Position numbers and translations under genes: made by a program | Notes under the pieces: generated by a model | What the model was told of the DNA's origin: nothing | What the model saw: the letters and a program-made list of their open reading frames with translations, nothing else | Database searches by the model: none | Shown: positions 44,633-54,053 of the stretch, in pieces | Layout of the letters: each line of letters starts with the position of its first letter | Position numbering within the stretch: position 1 is the first letter of the stretch | Assembly (NCBI RefSeq): GCF_030518195.1 | Contig: NZ_JAULSC010000005.1 | Coordinates: 1 to 64,000 of the forward strand | DNA from: Nocardioides cremeus | GTDB taxonomy: Bacteria; Actinomycetota; Actinomycetes; Propionibacteriales; Nocardioidaceae | DNA length: 64,000 nt | Direction of reading: 5' to 3'

Positions 44633-45746
44633 CCCGCCGCGCGGCCTCGGCGGCGTCGCGGGTGGCCAGCACGTGCCGCCAGCCGCGCATCCCCTCGGCG
44701 TCGGCCAGGCCGGGCTCGGTGAGCCGGCGCACGATCGCCTCGGCGAAGTCCTCGGGCCGGTCGGGGCGCACCATCGCCCCGCACTCGTAGGGCAGGCTCT
44801 CCTCGATCCCCTCGATCCACGAGGCGATCACGCTGCGCCCGGCCGCCATCGCCTCCATCGGCGCCAGCGCGGCTCCCTCGTACTGCGAGGGGAAGACCAC
44901 CACGTCGGCGGCGCTGAGCCAGGACGGGACGTCGGTGCGGGGCCCGACCATCTGCACGCCCTCGAGGTCGGCGGCCTGCTCGCGCAGCAGCTGCTCGTCT
45001 GGCCCGCTGCCCACCAGCACCAACCGGGCACCGGGACACGCGCGCCGCACCGCCGACCAGGCCTCCAGCAGCACCTGCTGGCCCTTCTGGGCGCTGAGCC
45101 GGCCGATGCAGACCACGGTCGGGGCGTCGACGACGAGGTCGAGCGCGCGGCGGGCGTCGCGGCGCTCGTCGTCGTCGGTGAGGGTGAAGCGCTCGAGGTC
45201 GACGCCGTTGGGCACCACCGAGATCGGCGCCAGCACGCCTCGCTCGCGCCCGACAGCGGCCTCGCCGTCGCTGACGCAGATCAGGTGGTCGGTCCACCGG
45301 GCGGCGAAGCGCTCCCAGCGGGCGGCCAGCACCGCCTTCGGGCCGCTGCCGGCCAGGAAGGACCAGCCGTGCGGCTGGAAGATCGTCGGCACCTGGCTGC
45401 GCACCGCCATCCGGCCGAACAGGCCCGCCTTCGAGCTGTGCAGGTGCACCAGGTCGGGCTCGACGTCGGCGACCAGGCGGGCGTAGCGACCGACCTCCTC
45501 GACGACCGAGGGCCCGGGCTCGCGCGCCGCGTCGAACCAGCGCACCTCGGCCCCGAGCTCGCGCGCTGAGTAGCCCAGCCACCCCTCGGAGGGACAGGCC
45601 ACGGTGACGCTCCAGCCACGCTCCACCTGGTCGCGGACGTAGGTCAGCAGCACGCCCGCGGTCCCCTCGCTGGTGGGCACCGAGGTGTGCAGGACGCGTG
45701 GCCGGCCCGGGTGCGGGGCCCGCTGGCGGCGGCTCAGGCCGCCCAC
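44577..45746 (-). CDS. Glycosyltransferase family 4
   Basis: The 389-residue protein has the GT-B fold: an N-terminal domain starting VLHTSVPTSEGTAGVLL with VHLHSSKAGLFGR, and a C-terminal GT4 domain with VVCIGRLSAQKGQQVLLEAW, VGPRTDVPSWLSAADV, and the EX7E-like FPSQYEGAALAPMEAMA that binds the sugar nucleotide. It adds one sugar of the polysaccharide repeat. GTG at 45746 overlaps the Wzz-like gene by 13 bases. The 3' end overlaps the convergent initiating transferase by 56 bases. Confidence 0.87.
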   Translation of the reverse strand: MGGLSRRQRAPHPGRPRVLHTSVPTSEGTAGVLLTYVRDQVERGWSVTVACPSEGWLGYSARELGAEVRWFDAAREPGPSVVEEVGRYARLVADVEPDLVHLHSSKAGLFGRMAVRSQVPTIFQPHGWSFLAGSGPKAVLAARWERFAARWTDHLICVSDGEAAVGRERGVLAPISVVPNGVDLERFTLTDDDERRDARRALDLVVDAPTVVCIGRLSAQKGQQVLLEAWSAVRRACPGARLVLVGSGPDEQLLREQAADLEGVQMVGPRTDVPSWLSAADVVVFPSQYEGAALAPMEAMAAGRSVIASWIEGIEESLPYECGAMVRPDRPEDFAEAIVRRLTEPGLADAEGMRGWRHVLATRDAAEAARRVSQLALSLVESRPPRRGP

Positions 45747-46993
45747 TTGTCCTTGCTCCGCCCGACGAGGACGGCTCCCAGCAGACGGGATCCCGAGGCG
45801 ACCAGGCGGTAGTGCACCTTGGTCAGCTCGGGCGGGCGCAGCTCACCCTCGGTCACGGCGAGCAGCACGGCGCCCTGGCTGCCCATGATCGCCGCGTCGT
45901 CGTTCATCGTGATCGAGTTGGCGATCACCACGACCACGTCGAACTGCTCGCGCATCTCCTGCGCCGCACCGGCGAAGCTGGTCTCCAGCAGCCGGCCGTG
46001 CGACTCGGCGCCCCAGCGCCCCGACGAGACCACCTCCAGCCCCTCGACCGGGCCGGCGTTGAGGGCCGAGGACAGCGGTGCGCCGCGCAGCACCTCGTAG
46101 AGGCCGGCGGTCTGGGGCTCGAGCTGGGTGGGCCGGTTGGCGCCGGCGCCCATCCGGGCGTCGACCAGCAGGGTCGTGCGCCCCACGCCGGCCAGCGAGA
46201 TCGCCAGGTTGGCCGCGATCCAGGCGTTGAGGTCGCCGTCGGTGACCCCGGTGACGACGACCATGCCGGCGGGGTCGCCGCTGGCCTCGACCTCCATCGA
46301 GACGCGCAGGCGACGGAAGACGTCGGCGTCGGGCGTGCCGGCGTACATCGCCAGCAGGCCCGGCTCGCGCGGAGGCTGGATGTGGGCCAGCACCGGCAGG
46401 TCGATGATCTCCTCGACGGTGGCGGCGCTCGAGACGGTGTAGGTGCGGCGGTCGCGCACCAGCGCCGCCGAGACGGCCAGCACCAGGGCGAGCAGCGCGC
46501 CCACGCCGATCGCCAGCAGCAGGTTGGGGCTGGAGAAGGTCACCGGCGCCCGGGCCGGGTCGCTGGGCGAGAACCGGAAGGCGCCCTCGCTGGGGTCGTT
46601 GAGCGGCAGCGCGGCGGAGACCAGGTTGGCGATGTCGGCGGCGACCTGCGGGTCACGGTCGTCGGCCTCGACCTCGATCAGCACCGTGCCCTCGACCCAG
46701 CGCGCGTCGATGGCGCGGCGCAGCTCGTCGGTCGTGCGCTGCACGTCGAGCTGGGCCTGCACCTCGGTGACGATGTCGGTGGAGTTCGCGTTCTCGGCCA
46801 GGGTGCCGCGCAGGGCGTCGAGGTCCTCGACGGTGCTGCCTCCGGCGGCGGCCGCGGCCACCTCGGCGCGAGCGGTGTAGGTCTTGGGCGCCACGGCCAC
46901 ACCGGCGGCCACGGCCGCTCCGACGAGGACGGTCACCAGCAGGACCAGCAGGCGTTGCCTCCACAGGGCACCGCCGAGCTCACGCATCTCCAT
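45734..46993 (-). CDS. Wzz/capsular kinase-like protein with degenerate P-loop
   Basis: The 419-residue protein has an N-terminal chain-length-determinant layout: a membrane helix (about 15-37), an extracytoplasmic region and a second helix (about 185-210). A cytoplasmic domain of bacterial tyrosine-kinase type follows (about 240-419), with RLRVSMEV, LLVDARMG and VVVIANS. The Walker A loop reads TGVTDGDLNAWIAANLA and has no GKS/T, and no C-terminal tyrosine cluster is present, so kinase activity is unlikely. It probably regulates polysaccharide chain length or export through its membrane domain. ATG at 46993 lies about 10 bases after GGGGGGA. Confidence 0.8.
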   Translation of the reverse strand: MEMRELGGALWRQRLLVLLVTVLVGAAVAAGVAVAPKTYTARAEVAAAAAGGSTVEDLDALRGTLAENANSTDIVTEVQAQLDVQRTTDELRRAIDARWVEGTVLIEVEADDRDPQVAADIANLVSAALPLNDPSEGAFRFSPSDPARAPVTFSSPNLLLAIGVGALLALVLAVSAALVRDRRTYTVSSAATVEEIIDLPVLAHIQPPREPGLLAMYAGTPDADVFRRLRVSMEVEASGDPAGMVVVTGVTDGDLNAWIAANLAISLAGVGRTTLLVDARMGAGANRPTQLEPQTAGLYEVLRGAPLSSALNAGPVEGLEVVSSGRWGAESHGRLLETSFAGAAQEMREQFDVVVVIANSITMNDDAAIMGSQGAVLLAVTEGELRPPELTKVHYRLVASGSRLLGAVLVGRSKDKWAA

Positions 46994-47118
46994 TTTTTCT
47001 CTTCCCCCCAGAAGCACTGCAGTTGGACCTTCAACGACCAGCATGCCCGGAGGTCCCGCGCCGACCGGTGTGAGGTGGACGACCCGGGTCCTGGAGCCGG
47101 CCCAGTCCTTCGTGTCTC

Positions 47119-48237
47119 CTACCCATCGACCCAGTGTCCAAACGTGCACCGAGGCGCTGCGCCGCCGATCTCATCCCCGACGCCCAGCTCGGCGTACAGC
47201 CCGAGGTAGTCGGCGCGCATCGCATCCACGGAGTAGCGCTGCGCGACCAGCTCGCGGCCCCGCGCGACCAGCCGCTGGGCGTGGTGGGGGTCGTCGAGGA
47301 CCGCGGACAGGCCGTCGTGCAGGGCCTCGACCTCACCGGGCTCGACCAGCTCGGCCGCACCGGCCAGCTCGACCAGTCCGCCGACGCGGCTGGCCACCAG
47401 GGGCACGCCCGCGGCGAGGCTCTCGAGCGCCGCCATCGACAGGCCCTCGCGGTCGCTGGCCACCACGGCCACGTCGCTGGCGGCCAGCAGGGCCGGCACG
47501 TCGCTGCGCGTGCCCAGCAGCCGCACCCGGCCGCGCAGGCCGAGCCGGCCGATCAGGCGGTCGAGGCGCTCGCGCTCGGGCCCGTCGCCGACGACCAGCA
47601 GCGTGCCGCTCGCCCGCCGGGCCCAGGCACCGACCAGGAGGTCCTGCCGCTTGGGCGGCACCAGGCGGGCCACGCACAGCGCTACCTGCTCGTCGCGGGC
47701 CAGGCCGAGGGAGAGCCGTGCCGCGGCGCGCGAGGCCAGCACCGGCACCGGCACCGCGTTGGGCACCACCCGGACCCGCTCCTGGGGTAGGCCGTGCAGC
47801 ACCAGGTCGGCGGCCACCGAGTCGGAGACGGCCACCACCAGGTCGGACCAGCGCTCCAGCACCCGCACCGCGGGGGCGTAGTCGCCGGGCGCCAGCCCGT
47901 GCACGGTGCTCAGCACCGGAGGCCGGCCGGTGGCCAGGGTGCCCAGGCGCCCGGTGAGGGTGGCCCGCACGTTGTGGGCGTGCACCAGGTCGGGCCGCCC
48001 CCGCACGCTCCAGCGCGCCACCCGGGCGCTGGCCGCGGCCAGGCGTCGCGTGCCCGGCACCCGCATCGGCACCCGCAGGTGCTCGATGCCTGCCGCCGCC
48101 AGCCCGCCTGCCCGCCAGCCCTCGTCGCTGGCCACGCACACCCGGTGGCCGTCGACGACCAGGGCGGCCGCGAGGTCGGCCACCAGCGTCTCCGCCCCGC
48201 CCGAGCCCATCTCGGCGATCGACATCAGCAGGCGCAC
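47119..48237 (-). CDS. Glycosyltransferase family 4
   Basis: This 372-residue GT-B enzyme starts LLMSIAEMGSGGAETLVADLA, a glycine-rich acceptor loop typical of GT4, and has VHAHNVRATLTGR, VVPNAVPVP, ARLVPPKRQDLLV and the nucleotide-binding ASDREGLSMAALESLAAG. It should act at the cytoplasmic face of the membrane, building the same polysaccharide. GTG at 48237 overlaps the next upstream gene by 13 bases. The 125 bases between its stop and the Wzz-like start (46994-47118) contain no recognised element beyond that gene's ribosome site. Confidence 0.87.
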   Translation of the reverse strand: MRLLMSIAEMGSGGAETLVADLAAALVVDGHRVCVASDEGWRAGGLAAAGIEHLRVPMRVPGTRRLAAASARVARWSVRGRPDLVHAHNVRATLTGRLGTLATGRPPVLSTVHGLAPGDYAPAVRVLERWSDLVVAVSDSVAADLVLHGLPQERVRVVPNAVPVPVLASRAAARLSLGLARDEQVALCVARLVPPKRQDLLVGAWARRASGTLLVVGDGPERERLDRLIGRLGLRGRVRLLGTRSDVPALLAASDVAVVASDREGLSMAALESLAAGVPLVASRVGGLVELAGAAELVEPGEVEALHDGLSAVLDDPHHAQRLVARGRELVAQRYSVDAMRADYLGLYAELGVGDEIGGAAPRCTFGHWVDG

Positions 48238-49367
48238 GGCACCTCCAGGTCGTAGAGCGCGCCCAGCCGGTCGAGGCAGTGCTCAAGCGTGTACGCCGCG
48301 AGCACGCGCTCCCTGGCCGCGTCGCCCATCGCGCGCCGACGCACCGGGTCGTCGCGCAGGACGCACAGCGCCGCCGCCACCCGCGCCGCGTCGCCGGCGG
48401 GCACCAGGAGGCCCTCACGACCTTCGCGCAGCACCTCGGGCACGCCGCCGACCGCGGTGGCCAGCGCGGGCAGGCCCGCCGCCATCGCCTGCAGGAGCAC
48501 CATCGGACAGCTCTCGGCCAACGAGGTCAGCAGCAGGGCGTCCGCGCGCCCGAGGACCTCCTCGGGCCGCGCCACACGACCGAGGAGCTCGACCCGGTCC
48601 GCCAGCCCGGCGGCGTCCAGCCTCGCCACCAGCACGTCGCGCGACGGCCCGTCGCCGGCCAGCAGCACCCTGACGCCCTCGACGCCTGCCAGTGCGTCGA
48701 CCAGCACGTCGAGGCCCTTGACGGGCTCGAGCGACCCGATCCACGCCACCACCAGCTCACCGGGACGGGCCGGGCCGCGGTCGCCCGGGCGGAAGCGCAG
48801 GTGGTCGACGCCGTTGGGCACCACGTGCACCCGCGCGGGGGCCAGCCCCACGTGCTCGACGGCGTACGTCGCCACCGCCGCGCTGGGCGAGACGACCTCG
48901 GCGCCGCTCCACCGGGTGATCCAGCGCTCGCCGTGCAGGTAGTACAAGCGGTCGCGACGGCGGCGGTCCGCGGCACGGCGGTTGCCGTCCACCAGGTCGC
49001 TCAGGGCGTCGGGCACCCCGTGCAGCGTGTAGACCACGCGGGTGCCCCGCAGCGCGGGGGCGAGGGCACGACCCACCCAGCCGGCGCGCCGGTCCTGCAG
49101 GTGCAGCACGTCGGGGCGCAGCCGGCGCAGCTGCCCGGCCAGGCGAACCAGGCCGGGCAGGTCCCGCTTCGAGGTGGCCGCCACCGGGTGCCACACCACC
49201 CCCGCACGCTCGGCGCGGGCGGTGCCGGGCCCCGTCGGGCCCACGACGTGGGAGTCGACGCCACGGCCCGCGAGCCCGACGGCGACGTCGACGGCGTGGT
49301 CGACAGGGCCGCCGTGCTGCTGGGTGAGCACCTGGACGACCCGGCGGGGCGCGCCCGGGGCACCCAC
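48225..49367 (-). CDS. Glycosyltransferase family 4
   Basis: The 380-residue protein is another GT-B, GT4-type enzyme: VVQVLTQQHGGPVDHAVDVA at the N-terminus, VLHLQDRRAGWVGR, VVPNGVDHLRFRPGD, WIGSLEPVKGLDVLV, and the donor-site LLTSLAESCPMVLLQAMAAG. The acceptor and donor sugars cannot be read from the sequence. GTG at 49367 lies 3 bases downstream of the ligase/polymerase stop (49371), so the genes form one unit. The C-terminus ends VPCAC, with two closely spaced cysteines. Confidence 0.86.
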   Translation of the reverse strand: MGAPGAPRRVVQVLTQQHGGPVDHAVDVAVGLAGRGVDSHVVGPTGPGTARAERAGVVWHPVAATSKRDLPGLVRLAGQLRRLRPDVLHLQDRRAGWVGRALAPALRGTRVVYTLHGVPDALSDLVDGNRRAADRRRRDRLYYLHGERWITRWSGAEVVSPSAAVATYAVEHVGLAPARVHVVPNGVDHLRFRPGDRGPARPGELVVAWIGSLEPVKGLDVLVDALAGVEGVRVLLAGDGPSRDVLVARLDAAGLADRVELLGRVARPEEVLGRADALLLTSLAESCPMVLLQAMAAGLPALATAVGGVPEVLREGREGLLVPAGDAARVAAALCVLRDDPVRRRAMGDAARERVLAAYTLEHCLDRLGALYDLEVPCAC

Positions 49368-49370
49368 CTC

Positions 49371-50768
49371 TCAGTCCTCCGGTTCCGGGTCGGGCGGCTC
49401 GTCGACGAGCAGCACGGCACCCAGCGCCACGAGGAGCCACAGGGGCAGGAAGAACTGCTCGCTGAGGAAGCAGGCCGCCGTCATGGTGCCGACCAGGGCG
49501 GCGAGGACGGCCGAGGCCAGGGCCGAGCCGTCCCGGCGCCAGGCCCGCCACGCCCCGCGCAGCCCGGCGACCAGCAGCCCCACGAAGCCGGCCAGGCCCA
49601 GCAGGCCCAGCTCGGCCGCGACCTCGAGGTAGGTGTGGTGGGCCACGTCGAGGTCGTTGGTGGCGCTGACGGGCAGCTGATCGAGCCAGCGCTCGTGCTC
49701 GGCCCCGAAGGAGCCGGGTCCCTGGCCCAGCAGCGGGGCGTCGAGGGCCATTGCACCGGCGGCCTCCCACAGCTGCAGCCTCTCGGCCACGTTGCGGTCG
49801 GCCACCGCGTCCTTGGCGGTCAGGCTCTCGCCGACGAGGTCGGGGAAGAGCCCCACGACCAGGGCGGTGAGCACCAGCAGCGACCCCAGGACGCCCATCA
49901 GCTGCTGGAGGCTGACCTGGCGGGCGACGACGGCGACCACCAGCATCACCACGAGGCCGACCAGGGCCCCGCGCGAGAAGGTGCCCAGCAGGGCGAGGGT
50001 GATCAGCACCGTGGCGACGTCGTAGACCCCCGGGCGCCAGCCGGGGCGCCGCACCGCCAGCGAGAGCGGGAGCGCCGCGAGCAGGAAGAAGGCGAGGTCG
50101 TTGGGGTCGCCGATCGGGCCAGCCACGCGCCGGTCGAGGCCGTCGGTGAACCGGTCGAGACCCAGCGTGTAGGAGACGATGCCGGCCAGCGCGGCGAGCG
50201 CGGAGGCGCCCACGTAGACCCGGGCCAGCGTCATCGGGGCCAGGCGGCCCGCGCGCATCGTGTCGACCAGCACCACCAGCAGCGCCAGGAACCCGGCCCA
50301 GCGCACCAGCACCGCCCCGCCGTCGGGCACCCCGTTGACGGCGGTGGACGCCAGCAGGGCCACAGCGAGCACTCCGGCCGCGGCCAGCGCCTTGGTGCGC
50401 GGCCCGCTGTGCAGCCGCCCGCGGCTGCGGCGCACGAGCCACGACCCGACCGCCAGCGCCGCGAGCACCTTGGTCGCACGCGGATCGAGCACGGCCAGGT
50501 AGTCCTCGAAGAGCGAGGCGGCCACCACGAGGCCCAGGGCGACCTCGAGACGGGTCAGCATCACCACCAGCGCCAGGCCGGCCACGAGGAGGGGGCCGAC
50601 GAGCTCGGGCGCCAGGCCGACCGCGGCCCCACCGACCACGGCGAGCAGCGCCGGCACCAGCACGAGGGGCCACTGGCGCGTCGCGCCCACCGTCGCCTCC
50701 GCCGGGGGGCGCTCGGGCTCCCCGGCCGTCCCGGGCTCGGTGGTGACCCCGGCGTCGGTGCCGCTCAT
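49371..50768 (-). CDS. O-antigen ligase/polymerase-type membrane protein
   Basis: The 465-residue protein has about ten or eleven membrane helices and the Wzy_C/WaaL region with PLLGQGPGSFGAEHERW and the HHTYLEVAAELGLLGLAG motif, typical of O-antigen ligases and polymerases. In a Gram-positive it is more likely a Wzy-like polymerase joining undecaprenyl-linked repeats. ATG at 50768 overlaps the flippase stop (ATGA). An ~35-residue Glu/Pro/Thr-rich N-terminus precedes the first helix. Confidence 0.82.
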   Translation of the reverse strand: MSGTDAGVTTEPGTAGEPERPPAEATVGATRQWPLVLVPALLAVVGGAAVGLAPELVGPLLVAGLALVVMLTRLEVALGLVVAASLFEDYLAVLDPRATKVLAALAVGSWLVRRSRGRLHSGPRTKALAAAGVLAVALLASTAVNGVPDGGAVLVRWAGFLALLVVLVDTMRAGRLAPMTLARVYVGASALAALAGIVSYTLGLDRFTDGLDRRVAGPIGDPNDLAFFLLAALPLSLAVRRPGWRPGVYDVATVLITLALLGTFSRGALVGLVVMLVVAVVARQVSLQQLMGVLGSLLVLTALVVGLFPDLVGESLTAKDAVADRNVAERLQLWEAAGAMALDAPLLGQGPGSFGAEHERWLDQLPVSATNDLDVAHHTYLEVAAELGLLGLAGFVGLLVAGLRGAWRAWRRDGSALASAVLAALVGTMTAACFLSEQFFLPLWLLVALGAVLLVDEPPDPEPED

Positions 50769-52261
50769 GCCAGGACCTCTCGTCGGCGCAGGAGCCCGAG
50801 GACGGCGCGCCAGGCGTCGGCGCCGACGGCGCGCATCACGACCAGGAAGACGAGCACGGCCACCAGGGTGGTGGCCGCGAGCGCCGCCACTCCCCCGCCG
50901 GCGACCGGGTCGAGCGCGCGCAGCCCGAGCACGGCGAGCGCCATCGCGGCCGAGGCGACCAGCGCGGGGCGGACGTCGGCGCGCAGCCGGGCCGCGGAGG
51001 TGCCGGGCACGGCCCGGCGGGCCAGCGCGAGCGCCGGCACCGCCACGGCGGCCACGACCGCGACCTGGACCAGCGCCACCGCGACGATGCCGCGCTCGAC
51101 CACGAACAGCAGGGTCACGCCGAGGACCACCAGGTGACCCAGCCGCACCGCCATGGCCACCCCGGGGCGGCCGGCGGCGTTGAGCACGGTCAGGCACACC
51201 TGCAGCAGCGCGAGCAGCAGCGCATAGCCGGCGAGCAGGGCGAGCACCGGCGTCGCCGGCGCCCACTCGGCGCCCAGCAGCACCAGGTCGTCGGCCAGCA
51301 GCACCAGCAGCAGGCAGGCGGGCAGCATCAGCGAGAAGGTCACCGCCAGGGCGACCTCGGCGGCCCGCGCCCGGTCCCCGCCGCGCGCGCGGCACAGGTA
51401 GGGGAACGCGGCACCGGTGACCACCACGGCCACCATCAGGTAGGGCATGTTGGCGATGCGGTAGGACAGCGAGTAGTGGCCCAGCGCCAGCGCACCCAGC
51501 ACCCGCGCCACGAGCAGGTAGTCGAGGTTGAGCTGGACCACCTCGAGCAGGTGGGCGCCCGAGAACGGGGCACCGAAGGAGACCAGCGCCCGCGCGTCGG
51601 CGCCGTCCCAGCCGGGCAGCACCGGACGGTGCACGACCCAGGCCAGCAGCATCATCAGCACCGCCTGGGTGACCTGGCCCGCGACCAGCGCCATCACGCC
51701 GACGCCCTGGGTCACCAGGGCGATCGCCACCGCGGCGCCGACCACCGCCGAGACCGTGTCGGGGACGATGCGACGCGCGAAGGCCAGGCGCCGGCGCAGC
51801 AGCTCGGTGGTGACACCCGCGACGGCCAGGCACGGCAGCACGACGGTCAGTCCGCGGATCACCGCTGCCCCCCCGTCGTCGGCGCGCAGGCTGGAGGCCA
51901 GGAGCGGAGCGGTGACCCACAGCAGTGCGGCGAGCGCGCTGCTGGTCACCAGTCCCAGGCTCAGCGCGGTGCGGGCTGCCCGCTCGACGCGCTGCGTGCT
52001 GCCATCGAGGTGCACCAGCGCGTTGGCGGTGCCGAGGGTGCCGAGGATGGCCGCCACGTTGGCCACCAGGCTGCCCAGCGCCACCAGGCCCAGGGCCGAG
52101 GGAGTGAGCAGGGCGGCCAGGGTCAGCAGCACCACCGTGTGCGCCGCCTTGACCACGATGCCGTTGGTGGCCAGCCACAGCGCGCCGCGCGCGGTGCTGC
52201 CGGCGGGGTCGTGGGGGGTCACCGGCGGCGGGCTCGTGCGCGCACGCGTCGACGCCGTCAT
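50765..52261 (-). CDS. Polysaccharide flippase (Wzx/MOP family)
   Basis: The 498-residue protein has 12-14 hydrophobic helices and the MOP/Wzx start ALWLATNGIVVKAAHTVVLLTLAALLTPSALG, read in parts, with the characteristic VSFGAPFSGAHLLEV in the middle. It should flip undecaprenyl-linked repeats outward. ATG at 52261 has GGGGGG about 7 bases upstream. It is the first gene of the minus-strand polysaccharide operon that runs to 44577. Confidence 0.85.
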   Translation of the reverse strand: MTASTRARTSPPPVTPHDPAGSTARGALWLATNGIVVKAAHTVVLLTLAALLTPSALGLVALGSLVANVAAILGTLGTANALVHLDGSTQRVERAARTALSLGLVTSSALAALLWVTAPLLASSLRADDGGAAVIRGLTVVLPCLAVAGVTTELLRRRLAFARRIVPDTVSAVVGAAVAIALVTQGVGVMALVAGQVTQAVLMMLLAWVVHRPVLPGWDGADARALVSFGAPFSGAHLLEVVQLNLDYLLVARVLGALALGHYSLSYRIANMPYLMVAVVVTGAAFPYLCRARGGDRARAAEVALAVTFSLMLPACLLLVLLADDLVLLGAEWAPATPVLALLAGYALLLALLQVCLTVLNAAGRPGVAMAVRLGHLVVLGVTLLFVVERGIVAVALVQVAVVAAVAVPALALARRAVPGTSAARLRADVRPALVASAAMALAVLGLRALDPVAGGGVAALAATTLVAVLVFLVVMRAVGADAWRAVLGLLRRREVLA

Positions 52262-52411
52262 CTGACACCCCCCGGTGGTCGTCGTGCGGCCCCGACGGGC
52301 ACTGCACGACTTCATTGTTACCCAGACGGTTTCGGTTCACACCTGTACGGTCATACTCTCGGCAGGTGCCGCGCTCTCGGCGGCATCGACGTGGTGTCAC
52401 CAGGGGGTCGT

Positions 52412-53140
52412 GTGCACAAGCTCGTCGTGGGGGCCTGCGCCCTGGTGCTGACCGGCCTCCTCACCTCCGGGTGCAGCACCATCCGCGCCCAGGTCGACGG
52501 GTCCACCCGCGCCGACAGCGCGTCGATCGAGATGGCGCCCGTGCTCGAGACCGCCGAGTGGGCCGTCAACGACGGCCTCGTGTCGGTGATGGTGCGCAAC
52601 GACGACTCGCGGGTGCTGCGCACCGCGACGGTCGCGCTGCAGGGCGTCGACGCCGACGGGGTGCTCGTCGGGGTCTGGGACACCGACACGATGGCCGGCG
52701 AGAGCGCCTGCTGCACGGTCCTCGACCTCGAGCCCGGCGAGGAGTTCGGCCTCTACTTCGCCGTGGGCCCCGACGCCGAGCGGATCGACGACGTCGAGCT
52801 GTCCTTCACCGAGATCTCGTGGGCCAAGGCGGGCTCGGAGGCCGCCGAGCCGGTGGCGGCCGCGCTGCCGCAGGACACGATGCTGGGCCCGGACCGCACC
52901 GTGGTCACCGCCCGTGTCGAGACCGGCGACCAGGACGTGCCCCGCGCCCTGGTCCAGGCGGTGCTGCGCGGGCGCGCGGGCAAGCTGATCGCGGTCGTGA
53001 CCGGCCGTTGGAGCTGCTTCGAGGCCGGCGAGGAGCGCCGCATCCGGATGGAGCTCTTCCAGCGGGTGCCGGTGGGCACCGCCGTCGACACCGTCACGGT
53101 CGACCGGCTCGACAACGCCCCGCAGCCGACCTGCCCCTGA
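52412..53140 (+). CDS. Lipoprotein of unknown function beside the polysaccharide locus
   Basis: The 242-residue protein has a lipoprotein signal with LLTSGC (Cys about 21) and then a beta-rich domain: VSVMVRNDDSRVLRTATVALQG, read in parts, resembles a FxLYD-type immunoglobulin-like module. Cysteine pair CC at about 98-99 and two later cysteines may form disulphides. I do not recognise a specific family. GTG at 52412 has GGGGG 4 bases upstream; GTG at 52394 or 52391 are alternatives. It is divergent from the flippase; the gap (52262-52411) contains AT-richer sequence around 52310-52370 likely to hold both promoters. Confidence 0.7.
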   Translation: MHKLVVGACALVLTGLLTSGCSTIRAQVDGSTRADSASIEMAPVLETAEWAVNDGLVSVMVRNDDSRVLRTATVALQGVDADGVLVGVWDTDTMAGESACCTVLDLEPGEEFGLYFAVGPDAERIDDVELSFTEISWAKAGSEAAEPVAAALPQDTMLGPDRTVVTARVETGDQDVPRALVQAVLRGRAGKLIAVVTGRWSCFEAGEERRIRMELFQRVPVGTAVDTVTVDRLDNAPQPTCP

Positions 53141-53161
53141 GCCGGGGCCCGGCCCTGCCGC

Positions 53162-53941
53162 TCAGTGGCCGCGGAAGAGCCAGCCCAGGGGCCTCGGGTC
53201 CGCCGGGGCCTCCTCGAGGTCGTCCTTGGCCGGCTCGTCAGCAGCCTGCGCGCCCCGAGCCCGTACGTCGCTGCCGCCTCCGTCGCCGGCGGTGTGGCGG
53301 ACGTCGGCGCCGTGCAGCGCCGTGACGGCGTACAACGACTCGCGCGACTCGACCACGACCTCCTCGTCGGGGGCCGGCACCGGCTCGCGGTCCTGCTCGG
53401 GCTCAGCCTCGACGACCTCCACCGCCTCGGGCGCGGCCTCCGGCTCCGGCTCGCTGACCGCCGCCGCGACGGGCGCGGCGACCGGCCGGTCGGAGTCCAC
53501 GAGGTCGGCCCCGGCGTCGGCCAGGCTCTCGGCGGTCCTCTGCACGCGCTGCACGGTGGAGTGCGCGCCGGAGAGCAGCGAGCCCAGGTCACCCAGGCTG
53601 CCTCCGATGTCGGCGAGCAGCCGCTCGACGCGGGCGCGCAGCTCGCCGGCCTCGGCCGCGGCCTGGTTGGTCAGGTCGAGCGCCTCGGCTCGAGCCTGGG
53701 CCAGCGTCGCCTCGGCGCGCTGACGGGCCTCCTGCACGAGCGACGAGGCGAGCGTCTCGGCCTCGGCGACCATCGACTCGGCCTCGGCGGCCGCCTGCTC
53801 ACTGATCCGGTTCGCCTCGGCCACGATCTCGGAGGCCTCGCGGCGAGCAGCGAGCTCGGCACGCAACCGTGTGGTCTGCTCCCCCGCGCTCGAGGCGCCG
53901 GCCTCCGCGCCTTCGCGCACGCTGTCGGTGTCGTCCGTCAC
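53162..53941 (-). CDS. Coiled-coil protein, DivIVA-like in composition
   Basis: The 259-residue protein has a long Ala/Glu/Arg helix (about 20-145) with heptad character (RLRAELAARREASEIVAEAN, then AEAETLASSLVQEARQRAEA). A Pro/Glu/Val-rich disordered segment and a basic/acidic tail ending GWLFRGH follow. This composition occurs in DivIVA/Wag31-like and other polar scaffold proteins, but the N-terminal DivIVA membrane-binding motif is absent. It could scaffold polysaccharide synthesis at the cell pole, by position only. GTG at 53941 lies 6 bases after a G-run. Confidence 0.65.
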   Translation of the reverse strand: MTDDTDSVREGAEAGASSAGEQTTRLRAELAARREASEIVAEANRISEQAAAEAESMVAEAETLASSLVQEARQRAEATLAQARAEALDLTNQAAAEAGELRARVERLLADIGGSLGDLGSLLSGAHSTVQRVQRTAESLADAGADLVDSDRPVAAPVAAAVSEPEPEAAPEAVEVVEAEPEQDREPVPAPDEEVVVESRESLYAVTALHGADVRHTAGDGGGSDVRARGAQAADEPAKDDLEEAPADPRPLGWLFRGH

Positions 53942-54053
53942 TGGCCCCCCTAGCTGTGGGCCCGCCCGGTGGCGGGCCCGACGGTCCCGGTCAGCCTACC
54001 CGCAGAATCCGCCGTTACACCCGTTCACCCGAAGCGGGACGACGCCCCCCGCC

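Noticed and set aside
49371..52400. Single 1009-codon frame covering ligase and flippase
   Set aside because: Only its C-terminal 465 codons read as a membrane protein; the upstream part is a frame-shifted shadow of the flippase, which is coded in another frame.
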